The notes under the pieces: generated by a model
Database searches by the model: none
The model's input: only the letters and a program-made list of their open reading frames with translations
Told to the model about the DNA's origin: nothing
Shown here: in pieces, positions 18,332 to 27,236 of the stretch
Numbering within the stretch: the first letter of the stretch is position 1
Layout of the letters: each line of letters begins with the position of its first letter
Origin: Corynebacterium sp. 122RC1
GTDB lineage: Bacteria > Actinomycetota > Actinomycetes > Mycobacteriales > Mycobacteriaceae
DNA length: 64,000 nucleotides
NCBI RefSeq assembly: GCF_024580955.1
Contig: NZ_JANIKD010000004.1
Coordinates: 62,001 to 126,000 of the forward strand
Direction: 5' to 3'
Translations under genes and position numbers: made by a program

Positions 18332-18778
18332 ATGAACCAAGCACACAGCAACCCAAAGACCGTCAATGACATGCTTGCTCCCCCACCAGTGCACCTGCCG
18401 GAGGACTACAGCGGCGAGGTAACGGTGGCCACTGTCCTCGAAGCCCCGGCTAGCCCGTATGCGTGGGCGACGCTCGCCTTAGAGCGCATCGCTGCCGCCG
18501 CAGCAATTGAGGGTGCGGAAGGAGCAGAAGCGAAGGCCGTGGCGTATGCCTTTGCGCGCACGGCCTACCACCGCAGCTTGGACCGCCTGCGGGCCAACGG
18601 CTGGAAGGGCTTTGGCCCTGTTCCGGCGAGCCACGAGCCGAATCGCGGGGTGCTCATGGCAATCGCCGCTCTGGCGAAGGCCTCGGCGTTGATTGGCGAC
18701 GAAGCCGAATACGACCGCTGCCGGCAGATGCTCTCCGACGCCGCCCCCACGGTCGTGGCCGACTTACTGGACAACTAA
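18332..18778 (+). CDS. DUF3151 family protein
   Basis: A 148-residue actinobacterial protein of unknown function, recognised by MLAPPPVHLPED near the start and by FARTAYHRSLDRLRANGWKG and PNRGVLMAIAALAKASALIGD in the body, a helical domain conserved in Corynebacterium and Mycobacterium. Start at ATG 18332 is preferred because of the -10 box 7 nt upstream; ATGs at 18311, 18320 and 18323 are in frame. Its stop overlaps the end of the convergent aldehyde dehydrogenase gene by 4 nt. Confidence 0.8.
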   Translation: MNQAHSNPKTVNDMLAPPPVHLPEDYSGEVTVATVLEAPASPYAWATLALERIAAAAAIEGAEGAEAKAVAYAFARTAYHRSLDRLRANGWKGFGPVPASHEPNRGVLMAIAALAKASALIGDEAEYDRCRQMLSDAAPTVVADLLDN

Positions 18779-20268
18779 CGGCGTTGGCTGTACGGGTCGC
18801 GCAGGCCGAGGTATTGCACGCTGGTGTACTCGTTGATTCCCTCGGCTGAGCCTTCGCGGCCCAAACCGGATTGCTTCACGCCACCAAAAGGTGCCGCCGC
18901 GTTGGAGATCACGCCAGCATTAAAGCCCATCATGCCGAACTCCAGGCCATCCGCCATGCGCCACAGGCGGTCTACATTTTCGGTGAACACGTAGGAGGCC
19001 AGGCCGTATTCGGTGGTATTGGCAAGGCGCAGCACCTCCTCCTCGCTGCGGTAGGTGAGCACCGGGGCGATCGGGCCAAAGATCTCCTCCTGGAACACCC
19101 GCATTTGCGGGGTCACGCCGGTGAGCACCGTTGGGGCAAAGAAGTAGCCTTTGCCCTCAATGCGCGCACCACCTGTGGCAACGTGGGCACCCTTTCGCGT
19201 GGCGTCGCGCACAAACTCTTCCATCTTCTCCACCGCCGCAGGCTCGATGAGCGGCCCCATGCGCACGCCCTGATCCAGGCCATTGCCTACCTTGAAAGCA
19301 GCGATTTCCGCAACAAACTTCTCCGTGAACTCCTGGGCCACCTCCTCATGAACAAAAATCCTGTTTGCGGAGGTACAGGCCTGCCCGCCGTTGCGCATCT
19401 TCGCCGCCACGGCACCAGCTACGGCTTCCTCAATGTTGGCGTCCTCACACACAATGAGCGGGGCGTTGCCTCCGAGCTCCATGGAGGTGCGCAGGATATT
19501 CTGAGCGGCCGATTCCAGCAGCACCCTGCCTACTGCCGTTGAGCCGGTGAAAGACATTTTGCGTAGGCGCGAATCCGCCATGATCGGCTCCGAGATCGCG
19601 GAGGCAGACTTCCCCGACACCACATTGAGCACACCCGCCGGCAGCCCGGCCTCAAGCATAATTTTGGCAAAATACTGCGTGGTCAGCGGGGTGAGTTTGG
19701 CGGGCTTGACCACCATCGTGCAGCCCGCCGCAAGCGCCGGAGCAATCTTCCTGGTGGCCATGGAAAGTGGGAAGTTCCAGGGAGTGATCAGCAGGCAGGG
19801 CCCCACCGGCTTGTAGCGAGTAATCATGCGCAGCGTGCCCTCAGGAGTGCTGCTCACCCGCCCGTAGTGCCGCACTGTTTCCTCACTAAACCAGCGCAGA
19901 TATTCCGCCCCGTAGGTCACCTCGGCATCGCTTTCCGCCAGTGGTTTGCCCATCTCAAGGGTCATAAGGGTAGCAAATTCATCGCGGTGCTCCACGATTG
20001 CCTCGAAGCCCGCGCGCAGGATTTCCGCGCGCTCACGCGGTGCGGTGCGTGCCCACTCATCCTGTACGTCCGCGGCGGCGCTTAAGGCGCGTAGGGCGTC
20101 GTCGGCGTCGGCAGAGGCCAAGGTTGCCAGCACTTCCTCAGTGGCTGGGTTGAGCACGTCAAAGGTGTCGCCGGAGGCCGATTCCACCCACTCTCCCCCG
20201 ATGAGTAGGCCGGTTGGAACCTTGCCAGGCAAGGCCTTGATATCTGGTGCGCCCTGTGGTGCATTCAT
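18775..20268 (-). CDS. gabD: succinate-semialdehyde dehydrogenase (NAD(P)+)
   Basis: A 497-residue aldehyde dehydrogenase. Motifs: LLITPWNFPLSMATRKIAPA (cofactor and substrate pocket), FTGSTAVGR (Rossmann turn), MELGGNAPLIV (general-base Glu), GGQACTSANRIFVHE (catalytic Cys), EEIFGPIAPV and the end VKQSGLGREG. The pattern, especially PWNFPLSM and GQACTSANR, fits succinate-semialdehyde dehydrogenases, but other aldehyde substrates cannot be excluded. GGAGACCC lies before the ATG. No GABA transaminase is adjacent. Confidence 0.85.
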   Translation of the reverse strand: MNAPQGAPDIKALPGKVPTGLLIGGEWVESASGDTFDVLNPATEEVLATLASADADDALRALSAAADVQDEWARTAPRERAEILRAGFEAIVEHRDEFATLMTLEMGKPLAESDAEVTYGAEYLRWFSEETVRHYGRVSSTPEGTLRMITRYKPVGPCLLITPWNFPLSMATRKIAPALAAGCTMVVKPAKLTPLTTQYFAKIMLEAGLPAGVLNVVSGKSASAISEPIMADSRLRKMSFTGSTAVGRVLLESAAQNILRTSMELGGNAPLIVCEDANIEEAVAGAVAAKMRNGGQACTSANRIFVHEEVAQEFTEKFVAEIAAFKVGNGLDQGVRMGPLIEPAAVEKMEEFVRDATRKGAHVATGGARIEGKGYFFAPTVLTGVTPQMRVFQEEIFGPIAPVLTYRSEEEVLRLANTTEYGLASYVFTENVDRLWRMADGLEFGMMGFNAGVISNAAAPFGGVKQSGLGREGSAEGINEYTSVQYLGLRDPYSQRR

Positions 20269-20402
20269 TTCTGCGGGTCTCCTTTCGCACGCAGCTCAGC
20301 CAGGGAGCCCAAAAAGTACAGTCCGGTTCCCATGATCGAGCTCGGGTGCTGTATTGCCGATGCAGCCCAGCATAGGCCCGCCCCCGCACACGCGTGGGTC
20401 GG

Positions 20403-22499
20403 TTACACCCCCACCAGCCCTGCTGCGCGGAACACCGGCTCCATTTCCGCCCACAGCAGCGGCATGGTGGAGCGGGCGTAGTCGTCGGAAATGTGGTTGC
20501 CGTCGCGGTAGACGTAAATGTTGCCGATCACCGCGGGGCAGTCGGAGCCAGGGCAAAACCATGCGGAGGTATCCACGGATTTCATAGTCTCGCTGTTCAG
20601 CAGCGCGGCGGCGGGGTCTACGGCACTGTAGACCTCCGCGCGGGGTTGCCCGCAAGCGATTGGATCGCCGGTTTCTTCAGCACAGATGCTCACGAGCTTG
20701 CCGGCGCCGCCTTCCTCAATGAACCAGGGATTATCCCGTAGGCCCACAAAGGCAATGCCCTGCTCCTCTAGGAAGTTCCACAAGGTTCGGTAGCTCAGTG
20801 GCACCTCGTCTTGGAAGCGTAGGCGCTCCGGGAGGGGGCGGGTAGAGTTGCTGATCACCAGGTCCGGCTTGTCTTGCGCCACGCGCTCCAGGACCAATTC
20901 GTTAAAAGTGGTGCAGCTTTGGGTGAACACGCCGTCCAATTCCTCCGCGTAGGCGGGGCATCCTTGGCGCACCAGAGGGATCACCTTGAACGCGTGAGCT
21001 TTGCCCAGCCCATCAAGCGCGGCCATCCACTGCTCCGCGTGCGAACCACCCAGCACATACACAGTAAACTCCGCGTTCGGGTCACCGTAGGTGCAGTGCT
21101 CCGTCGGGAAATCATCAATGGCGATCCGCGTTGGCGGGTCCCCCACCTCGGCCATGCAGCCGTCGCTCCACGCCGGCGAGAGGCTAGACACCAGCAAGGA
21201 CGGGTCCGGTTCCGCGGGCACGTTGGGCACCCTGGCACCCGCCGTGGCCATCGCCCCTGGGTACACGCGCGGGTCCAGGCGAATGTTGGCAAACTGCTCA
21301 GCCTCCGCCTGCCAGGCCGCAGGCACCCACAGCACCGACGCCGCCAGCGCCGCCACAAGCACGCCGCTCGCCGCGCGCATTTTCCCAAGCCCGGTAGTGC
21401 GTACCGACGCAGCCGCCGCCGCAACGCGCTGCTCGCCTCGCTGCGGGCGTGGGGCATGCTGGCGCAGGGGTTGCTCGATGATCGTGTGGCTCAGCCAGGC
21501 CAGCGCCACGGAGGCTGCCACCACCAACAGGCCTATAGTCACCGTGGGCTCAGGTTGCCCAATCGCCACGAGGGTGACGATCAGCAGCGGCCAGTGCCAC
21601 AGGTACAACGGGTAAGCGATGTTGCCCAGCCAACGCATGGGTTTGGAACCCAGCCAGCCCATGCCGGCGCCGCCGCCCAGGATCATCAGCGCCGCCCCAC
21701 CCAGCGGGTACAGCGCGGCGGGGCCGGGGAACTGCAGGGCTCCATCGAACAAGAAACCGGTGCTGAGCACCATGCCTAGCCCCACATATCCGGCAGCCAC
21801 GCGCACGGGGGCTGGAGTGCGGGCGGTGGTTGCGTACACTGCGAGGGCGCCACCCAAGGTGAGCTCCCACAACCTGGACCAGGTTGAATAGTAGTTGAGG
21901 TCCTGCGCCACTCCCTGCAGGTAGGCGGCGTAGCCGAAGGAGATGGCGGTAGCGATGAGCAGCGGGATGCCGGCCAGGTGCTTGATCGTCTGCACGGTGT
22001 TCCCACGCGAGCGCAAGCGCCGCACCACCAGCGTGATGAGCGCAGCAAAGACAATGGCCATTGCGTAAAACTGCCCCTGCACGGACATGGACCACAAGTG
22101 CTGCAGTGGGCTCACGGAATCCGCCGCAGCACCATAGGCTTGGCCATCTGCAGCGAGTTGCCAGTTTTGGTAGTACCCCAAGCTGGCCACCAGTTGCGGC
22201 CCCAAGTTGTTCACCTTTAATTGCGGCGCGAATAGGTCCACCGCTACCGCAGTAGTTACCAGCACCAACACCAGCGCCGGCACGAGCCTTCGGACGGTTC
22301 GCCACAGCGGCCACAGCATGTTTGCACTGGCTTGGGGTTTGGCGGCGTAGCGCAGTTGGGAGCCAAGGAAGAAGTAGCCGGAAAGCAGCAGGAATACGTC
22401 CACGCCGCCGGACACCTTGCCCACGAAAACGTGAAAGATCACCACAAAGGCGATGGCGATACCCCGAAGTCCGTCAAGGTCGTACCGGTACTTGTTCAC
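20403..22499 (-). CDS. acyltransferase 3 (OafA/YrhL type) with C-terminal SGNH domain
   Basis: A 698-residue membrane enzyme. Residues 1-360 form an acyltransferase-3 domain of about ten membrane segments, starting RYDLDGLRGIAIAFVVIFHV and FLLLSGYF with the family His. An extracytoplasmic SGNH-hydrolase-like domain follows: VLGGSHAEQWM (nucleophile Ser block) and RDGNHISDDYA (Asp-His block). Such proteins O-acylate cell-surface polysaccharides or lipids; the acceptor here is unknown. GTG 22499 is preferred (AAGAAGG upstream); TTG 22550 is also in frame. Confidence 0.85.
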   Translation of the reverse strand: MNKYRYDLDGLRGIAIAFVVIFHVFVGKVSGGVDVFLLLSGYFFLGSQLRYAAKPQASANMLWPLWRTVRRLVPALVLVLVTTAVAVDLFAPQLKVNNLGPQLVASLGYYQNWQLAADGQAYGAAADSVSPLQHLWSMSVQGQFYAMAIVFAALITLVVRRLRSRGNTVQTIKHLAGIPLLIATAISFGYAAYLQGVAQDLNYYSTWSRLWELTLGGALAVYATTARTPAPVRVAAGYVGLGMVLSTGFLFDGALQFPGPAALYPLGGAALMILGGGAGMGWLGSKPMRWLGNIAYPLYLWHWPLLIVTLVAIGQPEPTVTIGLLVVAASVALAWLSHTIIEQPLRQHAPRPQRGEQRVAAAAASVRTTGLGKMRAASGVLVAALAASVLWVPAAWQAEAEQFANIRLDPRVYPGAMATAGARVPNVPAEPDPSLLVSSLSPAWSDGCMAEVGDPPTRIAIDDFPTEHCTYGDPNAEFTVYVLGGSHAEQWMAALDGLGKAHAFKVIPLVRQGCPAYAEELDGVFTQSCTTFNELVLERVAQDKPDLVISNSTRPLPERLRFQDEVPLSYRTLWNFLEEQGIAFVGLRDNPWFIEEGGAGKLVSICAEETGDPIACGQPRAEVYSAVDPAAALLNSETMKSVDTSAWFCPGSDCPAVIGNIYVYRDGNHISDDYARSTMPLLWAEMEPVFRAAGLVGV

Positions 22500-22627
22500 A
22501 ATCTTCGGGTGCCTTCTTCTCGCTCTGTTCGCACAAAGTGTGGGGTGCAACGCTCACGCCGGTTGGGCGCGGGCTAACCCCTCAAAGTGTATGCAAGCAG
22601 ACCAGTTTTCACTAACCCACCAACACC

Positions 22628-22656
22628 AAAAAGGGGCCCGAACGAGCTCGGGCCCC
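22628..22656 (-). terminator. intrinsic terminator of the Cj0069-family gene
   Basis: On the minus strand GGGGCCCGA, 6-nt loop, TCGGGCCCC, then TTTTT (stem 22633-22656, T-run 22628-22632). It lies 17 nt after the stop of the gene at 22673-23731. Confidence 0.9.
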
Positions 22657-22672
22657 AGTTGTGAGGAGTGAT

Positions 22673-23731
22673 TTAGGCGAACTTCTTCTCCACGCGCTCG
22701 ATTGCCTCCTTGGCAACGAGCTCCTGGATACCCATGTCCAGCTCGGAGGTGAAGCCCACGCAGGAGCAGTTGATCTCGCCGAGGACGTAGGTGTCCTCGC
22801 CGTTTTCGCCGTCTGCAAGCATGAAGTCTGCGGTCCAGATCAGTGGGATGTTGTCTCCACCGAGCTTCTCAGCGATCACTGGGCGAGCCTCAGCAAACAT
22901 GTCCACGAGCTCTTGCCACTGCTCTGGCTTGTCGTAGGTGTAGGTTGCGCCGGAGAACAGGGTTGCGGAGAAGTTGTCGCCACCTGCAGCTGGCTTCTTG
23001 TGCACCACGAACACTGGGTGTGGGCCAACCAGCAGAATGCGGATCTCGCCCTCAACGATGCGAGGCATAAAGCGCATGTCTACGAGCATGCCGTTGTCGC
23101 CAACAATGTACTGGTCGCAGAAGTCCATGAACTCGCCGAGCTCGCGGATTTCGGTGTGGTTGTCCACTGCTTCGGTGCAGCGCAGTTTGGTGTCCAGTGG
23201 AAGTGCGGTGCCTGGTTCCACGGAAGCGGCCAGCTCCTTGTCTTCCAACTGCACACGCCAGATGCCCTCACCGGTGGAGCCGCGGTTCTGCTTGAGCACG
23301 CGCTCGCCGTAGGAAATGGAGGTTGGGAAGGTGTTGTGGAAGGTTTCCACGTCGTAGTATGCGGCGGTGTCGGAGGGAACGAGGTCGGTGTCGTTGAGCT
23401 TCACCAGTGCGTCCTTGGCACCGTATGCCATCATCTCAGCAGGAGTGGACATACCCACCAGGCCGGCCTCGGAAAGCTTGGTAAGCAGGGCAAAGTAGCC
23501 CTTTTCACCGCCTGGAATGTTGCCAGGGTTCACGCGGGAAATGTAGGCATCGAAGTTGTTGGACACGTACTCGAAGATGGTGTCAGCCCACTCGGGGCGG
23601 AAGTACACCACCTCAGAGTGGTAGCCAGCTTCCTTGATGGCGTTGACGATGGGCATGGTGTCCTTGCGGTGCCCGTCAATGAACTTGTCGGAGCCACCCT
23701 CAACCTCGAAGACAACGATGCTCTTGTGCAC
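22673..23731 (-). CDS. ATP-grasp-like protein, Cj0069 family
   Basis: A 352-residue soluble protein of unknown role. The opening SIVVFEVEGGSDKFIDGHRKDT and the overall length match the Cj0069 family. ATP-grasp features can be read: KQNRGSTGEGIWRVQ resembles the lysine/glycine loop that covers ATP, and YVLGEINCSCVGFTSELDMG resembles the metal-binding E-x-N motif of glutathione synthetase/RimK-like ligases. It could be a carboxylate-amine ligase or an inactive relative; no substrate is suggested by the neighbours. GTG 23731 is chosen because AAAGGGA lies 8 nt upstream, inside the peptide that an ATG at 23749 would encode. A strong terminator follows. Confidence 0.7.
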   Translation of the reverse strand: MHKSIVVFEVEGGSDKFIDGHRKDTMPIVNAIKEAGYHSEVVYFRPEWADTIFEYVSNNFDAYISRVNPGNIPGGEKGYFALLTKLSEAGLVGMSTPAEMMAYGAKDALVKLNDTDLVPSDTAAYYDVETFHNTFPTSISYGERVLKQNRGSTGEGIWRVQLEDKELAASVEPGTALPLDTKLRCTEAVDNHTEIRELGEFMDFCDQYIVGDNGMLVDMRFMPRIVEGEIRILLVGPHPVFVVHKKPAAGGDNFSATLFSGATYTYDKPEQWQELVDMFAEARPVIAEKLGGDNIPLIWTADFMLADGENGEDTYVLGEINCSCVGFTSELDMGIQELVAKEAIERVEKKFA

Positions 23732-24192
23732 GTGCGTATTCCCTTTCATATGGAAACTTCTTGTGGAAGTTTTCGCAGATTTTCAACAAAACGTTCAGCG
23801 AAAACTTGAAAAACCAACTATTGGCGCAAACCGGCAAGCACACAGAAGCCACAAACCACACAAAACCCAACATGTGATGGCCCGCGTGCAGGAGTTCACT
23901 AGGCAGCAATTCTACGCGGCACAACTATGGTTTTCGCCTCAACAAAGCCTGAGAGTAATCAACGCCACACCCGCTTCTCACACCCCCTCCCCCTGCTTCC
24001 GCGACTCCCCCGTTTGCCCACCACACCTGCCACCTTGGGGGCGTCGGCACGCTCGCGAAAGATCTTAAGGAAATATTGAGTTTTGCGGCCCCTCTTGGGT
24101 TTTTGGCCGTTGCTCCTCCGCGTGTCCGTGGGTGCCGCTACTCTGTAACCGTACTTTGACGCCCATTCTTTCCCGCGTTTCTAGGAGCCACC
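23732..24192. promoter_or_regulatory. divergent region between the Cj0069-family gene and the rhodanese gene
   Basis: No gene. Directly upstream of the minus-strand gene lies an imperfect inverted repeat GAAACTTC-TTGTG-GAAGTTTTC (23753-23774), with another AAAACTT at about 23801; these look like regulator half-sites. The middle is A/C-rich without features. On the right a GGAG box (24184) serves the rhodanese ATG, and TACTCT near 24139 is a possible -10. Confidence 0.45.
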
Positions 24193-25071
24193 ATGCCTGC
24201 ACCGTTTGACCCCCATCCGCTGCTCCAGGAATACGCGCACCCTGAGCGCCTGGTTTCTGCAGCGTGGCTGAGCGCGCGCCTGGGCACGCCGGGACTGAAG
24301 GTGGTGGAGTCCAATGAAGATTCGTTGCTGTATGACATCGGCCATATCCCCGGCGCCATGCGTATTGACTGGTTCAAGGATCTCAACGACGCCACGATCC
24401 GCGATTACATTACCGGCGAGGATTTTGCCCGCCTGATGAGCGAGAAGGGCATTTCCCGCGACGACACCGTGGTGGTCTATGGCGACAAGTCCAACTGGTG
24501 GGCGGCGTTCACCCTGTGGATCTTCGACATCTTCGGCCATGAGGACGTCCGCCTACTCAACGGCGGCCGCGACGCCTGGATGGCCGAGGAACGCGACACC
24601 TCCTACGCCGTCCCCGAACTCCCCCGCACCGATTACCCCGTTCCAACACGCAATGACGCCACCGCGCGCATCTATGTTGACGAGCTGCGCGCCAAGCTCG
24701 ATGAGTTCAAGCTTATCGACGTGCGCGAGGCGGCAGAGTTCCAAGGCACTGCCGCGCCTACGGGCGAAGGCGAAGTTTCCCCCTCTTCAGGGGTATTGCG
24801 CCACGGCCATATCCCAGGAGCGGTGAACATCCTGTGGAGCCAAGCGGTACACCCGAACGCCCGTTTCCGCTCCCGGGAGGAGCTGGAGGAGATTTACAAG
24901 GACTTCCTGGGCCCGGAGGAGGCCGTGGTGTACTGCCACATCGGCGAGCGCGCTGCGCACACCTGGTTTGCCCTGAAATACCTGTTGGGCAAGGAAAATG
25001 TACGCGTGTACGACGGCTCCTGGGCCGAGTGGGGCAATATGACCCGCATGCCAATTGAGACAGGCGAATGA
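24193..25071 (+). CDS. thtR: thiosulfate sulfurtransferase (two-domain rhodanese)
   Basis: A 292-residue protein with two rhodanese domains. The first (residues about 20-135) is a non-catalytic copy; the second carries the active-site Cys248 in [18 protein letters not shown]. Relatives in Mycobacterium and C. glutamicum have CRIGERSSH in this loop, so here the Arg next to the Cys is His. It moves sulfane sulfur from thiosulfate to an acceptor such as cyanide or thiols. The gene lies upstream of accBC in C. glutamicum too. AGGAG precedes the ATG. Confidence 0.9.
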   Translation: MPAPFDPHPLLQEYAHPERLVSAAWLSARLGTPGLKVVESNEDSLLYDIGHIPGAMRIDWFKDLNDATIRDYITGEDFARLMSEKGISRDDTVVVYGDKSNWWAAFTLWIFDIFGHEDVRLLNGGRDAWMAEERDTSYAVPELPRTDYPVPTRNDATARIYVDELRAKLDEFKLIDVREAAEFQGTAAPTGEGEVSPSSGVLRHGHIPGAVNILWSQAVHPNARFRSREELEEIYKDFLGPEEAVVYCHIGERAAHTWFALKYLLGKENVRVYDGSWAEWGNMTRMPIETGE

Positions 25072-25133
25072 GCCAGGTCACCCCCGCGTAGGGTAGGCAG
25101 GAATACTTGAACAGCGTTTAGTTTGTGTCCTGA

Positions 25134-25164
25134 AAAGCCGCGATTCAAAAGGTCGCGGCTTTTT
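25134..25164 (+). terminator. intrinsic terminator after thtR
   Basis: AAGCCGCGA, 9-nt loop, TCGCGGCTT followed by TTT, then TTTC-rich sequence. It separates the rhodanese transcript from accBC. Confidence 0.9.
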
Positions 25165-25375
25165 GCTTTCTTTGCTTTGGATTTATGTAAGAATGTTCCT
25201 GCTACGTCCTTCGTGCAGCAACGCGAGGGATTTATCTTGAACAAACTCACATCACTTGCGGTGGTTTTCAAAGTTTGCAAACTTGCACCCCCGAGCCAAC
25301 GAAAGCCGGGGAACTTTTGTGCAAGAAACTGTGGACTTTCCGCCCAAGCGCCACAACGAACCAGGAGAGCTTTCA
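25165..25375 (+). promoter_or_regulatory. accBC leader with palindrome and large stem-loop
   Basis: The region contains a perfect 14-bp palindrome AAGTTTGCAAACTT (25271-25284). It partly overlaps a large stem-loop in which CTTGCACCCCCG (25282-25293) pairs with CGGGG (25307-25311) and GTGCAAG (25319-25325), leaving a 7-nt bulge. The palindrome is operator-like; the stem would form in the mRNA if transcription starts upstream. The ribosome binding site AGGAG lies at 25362-25366. In C. glutamicum accBC is controlled by FasR; I cannot say whether the palindrome is its site. Confidence 0.55.
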
Positions 25376-27154
25376 GTGTCTGTGGAAACTAGGAAGATTA
25401 CTAAGGTCCTCATTGCAAACCGCGGCGAGATCGCAATTCGCGTCATCCGCGCGGCCCGTGACGCAGGCATTGCCAGCGTTGCGGTCTATGCAGAGCCAGA
25501 CGCAGACGCGCCATTCGTCTCCCTCGCCGATGAGGCATTTGCCCTTGGTGGTCAGAACTCTGCCGAGTCCTACCTTGTGATCGACAAGATCTTGGACGCC
25601 GCAAAGAAGTCCGGTGCGGACGCAATCCACCCAGGCTACGGCTTCCTTTCCGAGAACGCCGACTTTGCACAGGCAGTGATCGACGCCGGCCTCATCTGGA
25701 TCGGCCCTTCCCCACAGTCCATCCGCGATCTTGGCGACAAGGTGACCGCACGCCACATCGCACTGCGCGCAGACGCCCCGATGGCACCTGGCACCAAGGA
25801 GCCGGTGAAGAATGCCGACGAGGTTGTGGCATTCGCCGAAGAGCACGGCCTGCCAATCGCCATCAAGGCTGCATTCGGTGGCGGTGGCCGCGGCATGAAG
25901 GTTGCCTACAAGATGGAAGAAGTTGCGGAGTTGTACGAGTCCGCAACCCGTGAAGCTGTTGCCGCCTTCGGCCGCGGCGAGTGCTTCGTGGAGCGCTACC
26001 TGGACAAGGCACGCCACGTGGAGTGCCAGGTGCTCGCTGACCAACACGGCAACGTGATCGTTGCCGGAACCCGCGACTGCTCCCTGCAGCGCCGCTTCCA
26101 AAAGCTCGTTGAGGAGGCACCAGCGCCATTCCTCACCGACGAGCAGCGCAAGTCCCTGCACGATTCCGCCAAGCGCATCTGCCGCGAGGCTGGCTACTAC
26201 GGCGCAGGCACCGTGGAGTACCTGGTTGGTTCCGACGGCCTGATCTCCTTCCTCGAGGTGAACACCCGCCTGCAGGTGGAGCACCCAGTCACCGAGGCCA
26301 CCACCGGCCTGGACCTGGTGCGCGAGCAGTTCCGCATCGCTGAAGGCGCAGAGCTGCACATCAAGGAAGACCCAACCCCACGCGGCCACGCCTTTGAATT
26401 CCGCATCAACGGCGAGGACGCCGGCTCCAACTTCATGCCTGCACCAGGCAAGGTAACCAAGTACATCGAGCCAGCAGGCCCAGGCGTGCGCATGGACTCC
26501 GGCATCGTGGAAGGCTCCGTCATCGGCGGTCAGTTCGACTCCATGCTCGCCAAGCTCATCGTCTTCGGCGAAACCCGCGAGGAGGCGCTGCAGCGCTCCC
26601 GCCGCGCACTCGGCGAGTACGTAGTGGAGGGCATGCCAACCGTCATCCCATTCCACCGCCACATCGTGGAGAACCCTGCATTCGTTGGTGACGGCGAAAA
26701 GTTCGACGTCTACACCAAGTGGATCGAGGAGGAGTGGGAGAACCCAATCCCAGCCTACGTTGACCCTGCAGAGGCCGACGAAGAAGAGGCAGCAACCCCG
26801 AACCAGAAGGTCATCGTGGAAATCGACGGCCGCCGCGTAGAAATTGCTCTCCCAGGCGACCTCGCCCTCGGTGGCGGCGCGGGCGCCGTGAAGAAGAAGG
26901 CCAAGAAGCGCCGCTCCGGTGGCGCCAAGGCGGGCGTTTCCGGCGACACCGTTGCAGCCCCAATGCAGGGCACCGTGATCAAGGTGAACGTTGAAGACGG
27001 CGCCGAGGTCAATGAGGGTGACGTGGTTGTGGTCCTGGAGGCCATGAAGATGGAAAACCCAGTGAAGGCTCACAAGTCCGGCAAGGTGGAGGGCCTCGCC
27101 GTCGCCGCTGGCGAGGGCGTGACCAAGGGCCAGGCACTGCTTGACATCAAGTAA
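25376..27154 (+). CDS. accBC: acyl-CoA carboxylase alpha subunit: biotin carboxylase fused to BCCP
   Basis: A 592-residue fusion. Residues 8-455 form an ATP-grasp biotin carboxylase ([36 protein letters not shown] for [19 protein letters not shown] active site). A Lys-rich linker (about residues 508-520, KKKAKKRR) leads to the biotin carrier domain with the biotinyl Lys558 in [12 protein letters not shown]. It carboxylates biotin for all AccD partners (AccD1/D2 at 11-15 kb). GTG 25376 ([11 protein letters not shown]) is chosen by the AGGAG box and by the known C. glutamicum protein start. Confidence 0.95.
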   Translation: MSVETRKITKVLIANRGEIAIRVIRAARDAGIASVAVYAEPDADAPFVSLADEAFALGGQNSAESYLVIDKILDAAKKSGADAIHPGYGFLSENADFAQAVIDAGLIWIGPSPQSIRDLGDKVTARHIALRADAPMAPGTKEPVKNADEVVAFAEEHGLPIAIKAAFGGGGRGMKVAYKMEEVAELYESATREAVAAFGRGECFVERYLDKARHVECQVLADQHGNVIVAGTRDCSLQRRFQKLVEEAPAPFLTDEQRKSLHDSAKRICREAGYYGAGTVEYLVGSDGLISFLEVNTRLQVEHPVTEATTGLDLVREQFRIAEGAELHIKEDPTPRGHAFEFRINGEDAGSNFMPAPGKVTKYIEPAGPGVRMDSGIVEGSVIGGQFDSMLAKLIVFGETREEALQRSRRALGEYVVEGMPTVIPFHRHIVENPAFVGDGEKFDVYTKWIEEEWENPIPAYVDPAEADEEEAATPNQKVIVEIDGRRVEIALPGDLALGGGAGAVKKKAKKRRSGGAKAGVSGDTVAAPMQGTVIKVNVEDGAEVNEGDVVVVLEAMKMENPVKAHKSGKVEGLAVAAGEGVTKGQALLDIK

Positions 27155-27200
27155 GGCTCACTAGCTGGCCTCGCTGGCCCAGCTGGCTAGGCTGAATAGA

Positions 27201-27222
27201 AAGGGGCTTCGGCCCCTTTTTT
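27201..27222 (+). terminator. intrinsic terminator after accBC
   Basis: AAGGGGC-TTCG-GCCCCTT followed by TTTT: a stable UUCG-type tetraloop hairpin with T-run, 46 nt after the accBC stop and before the end of convergent crtI. Confidence 0.93.
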
Positions 27223-27236
27223 CATGCCTTTGGAGC

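Noticed and set aside
25373..27073. 566-codon minus-strand open frame opposite accBC
   Set aside because: Antisense shadow of a biotin carboxylase with intact motifs.
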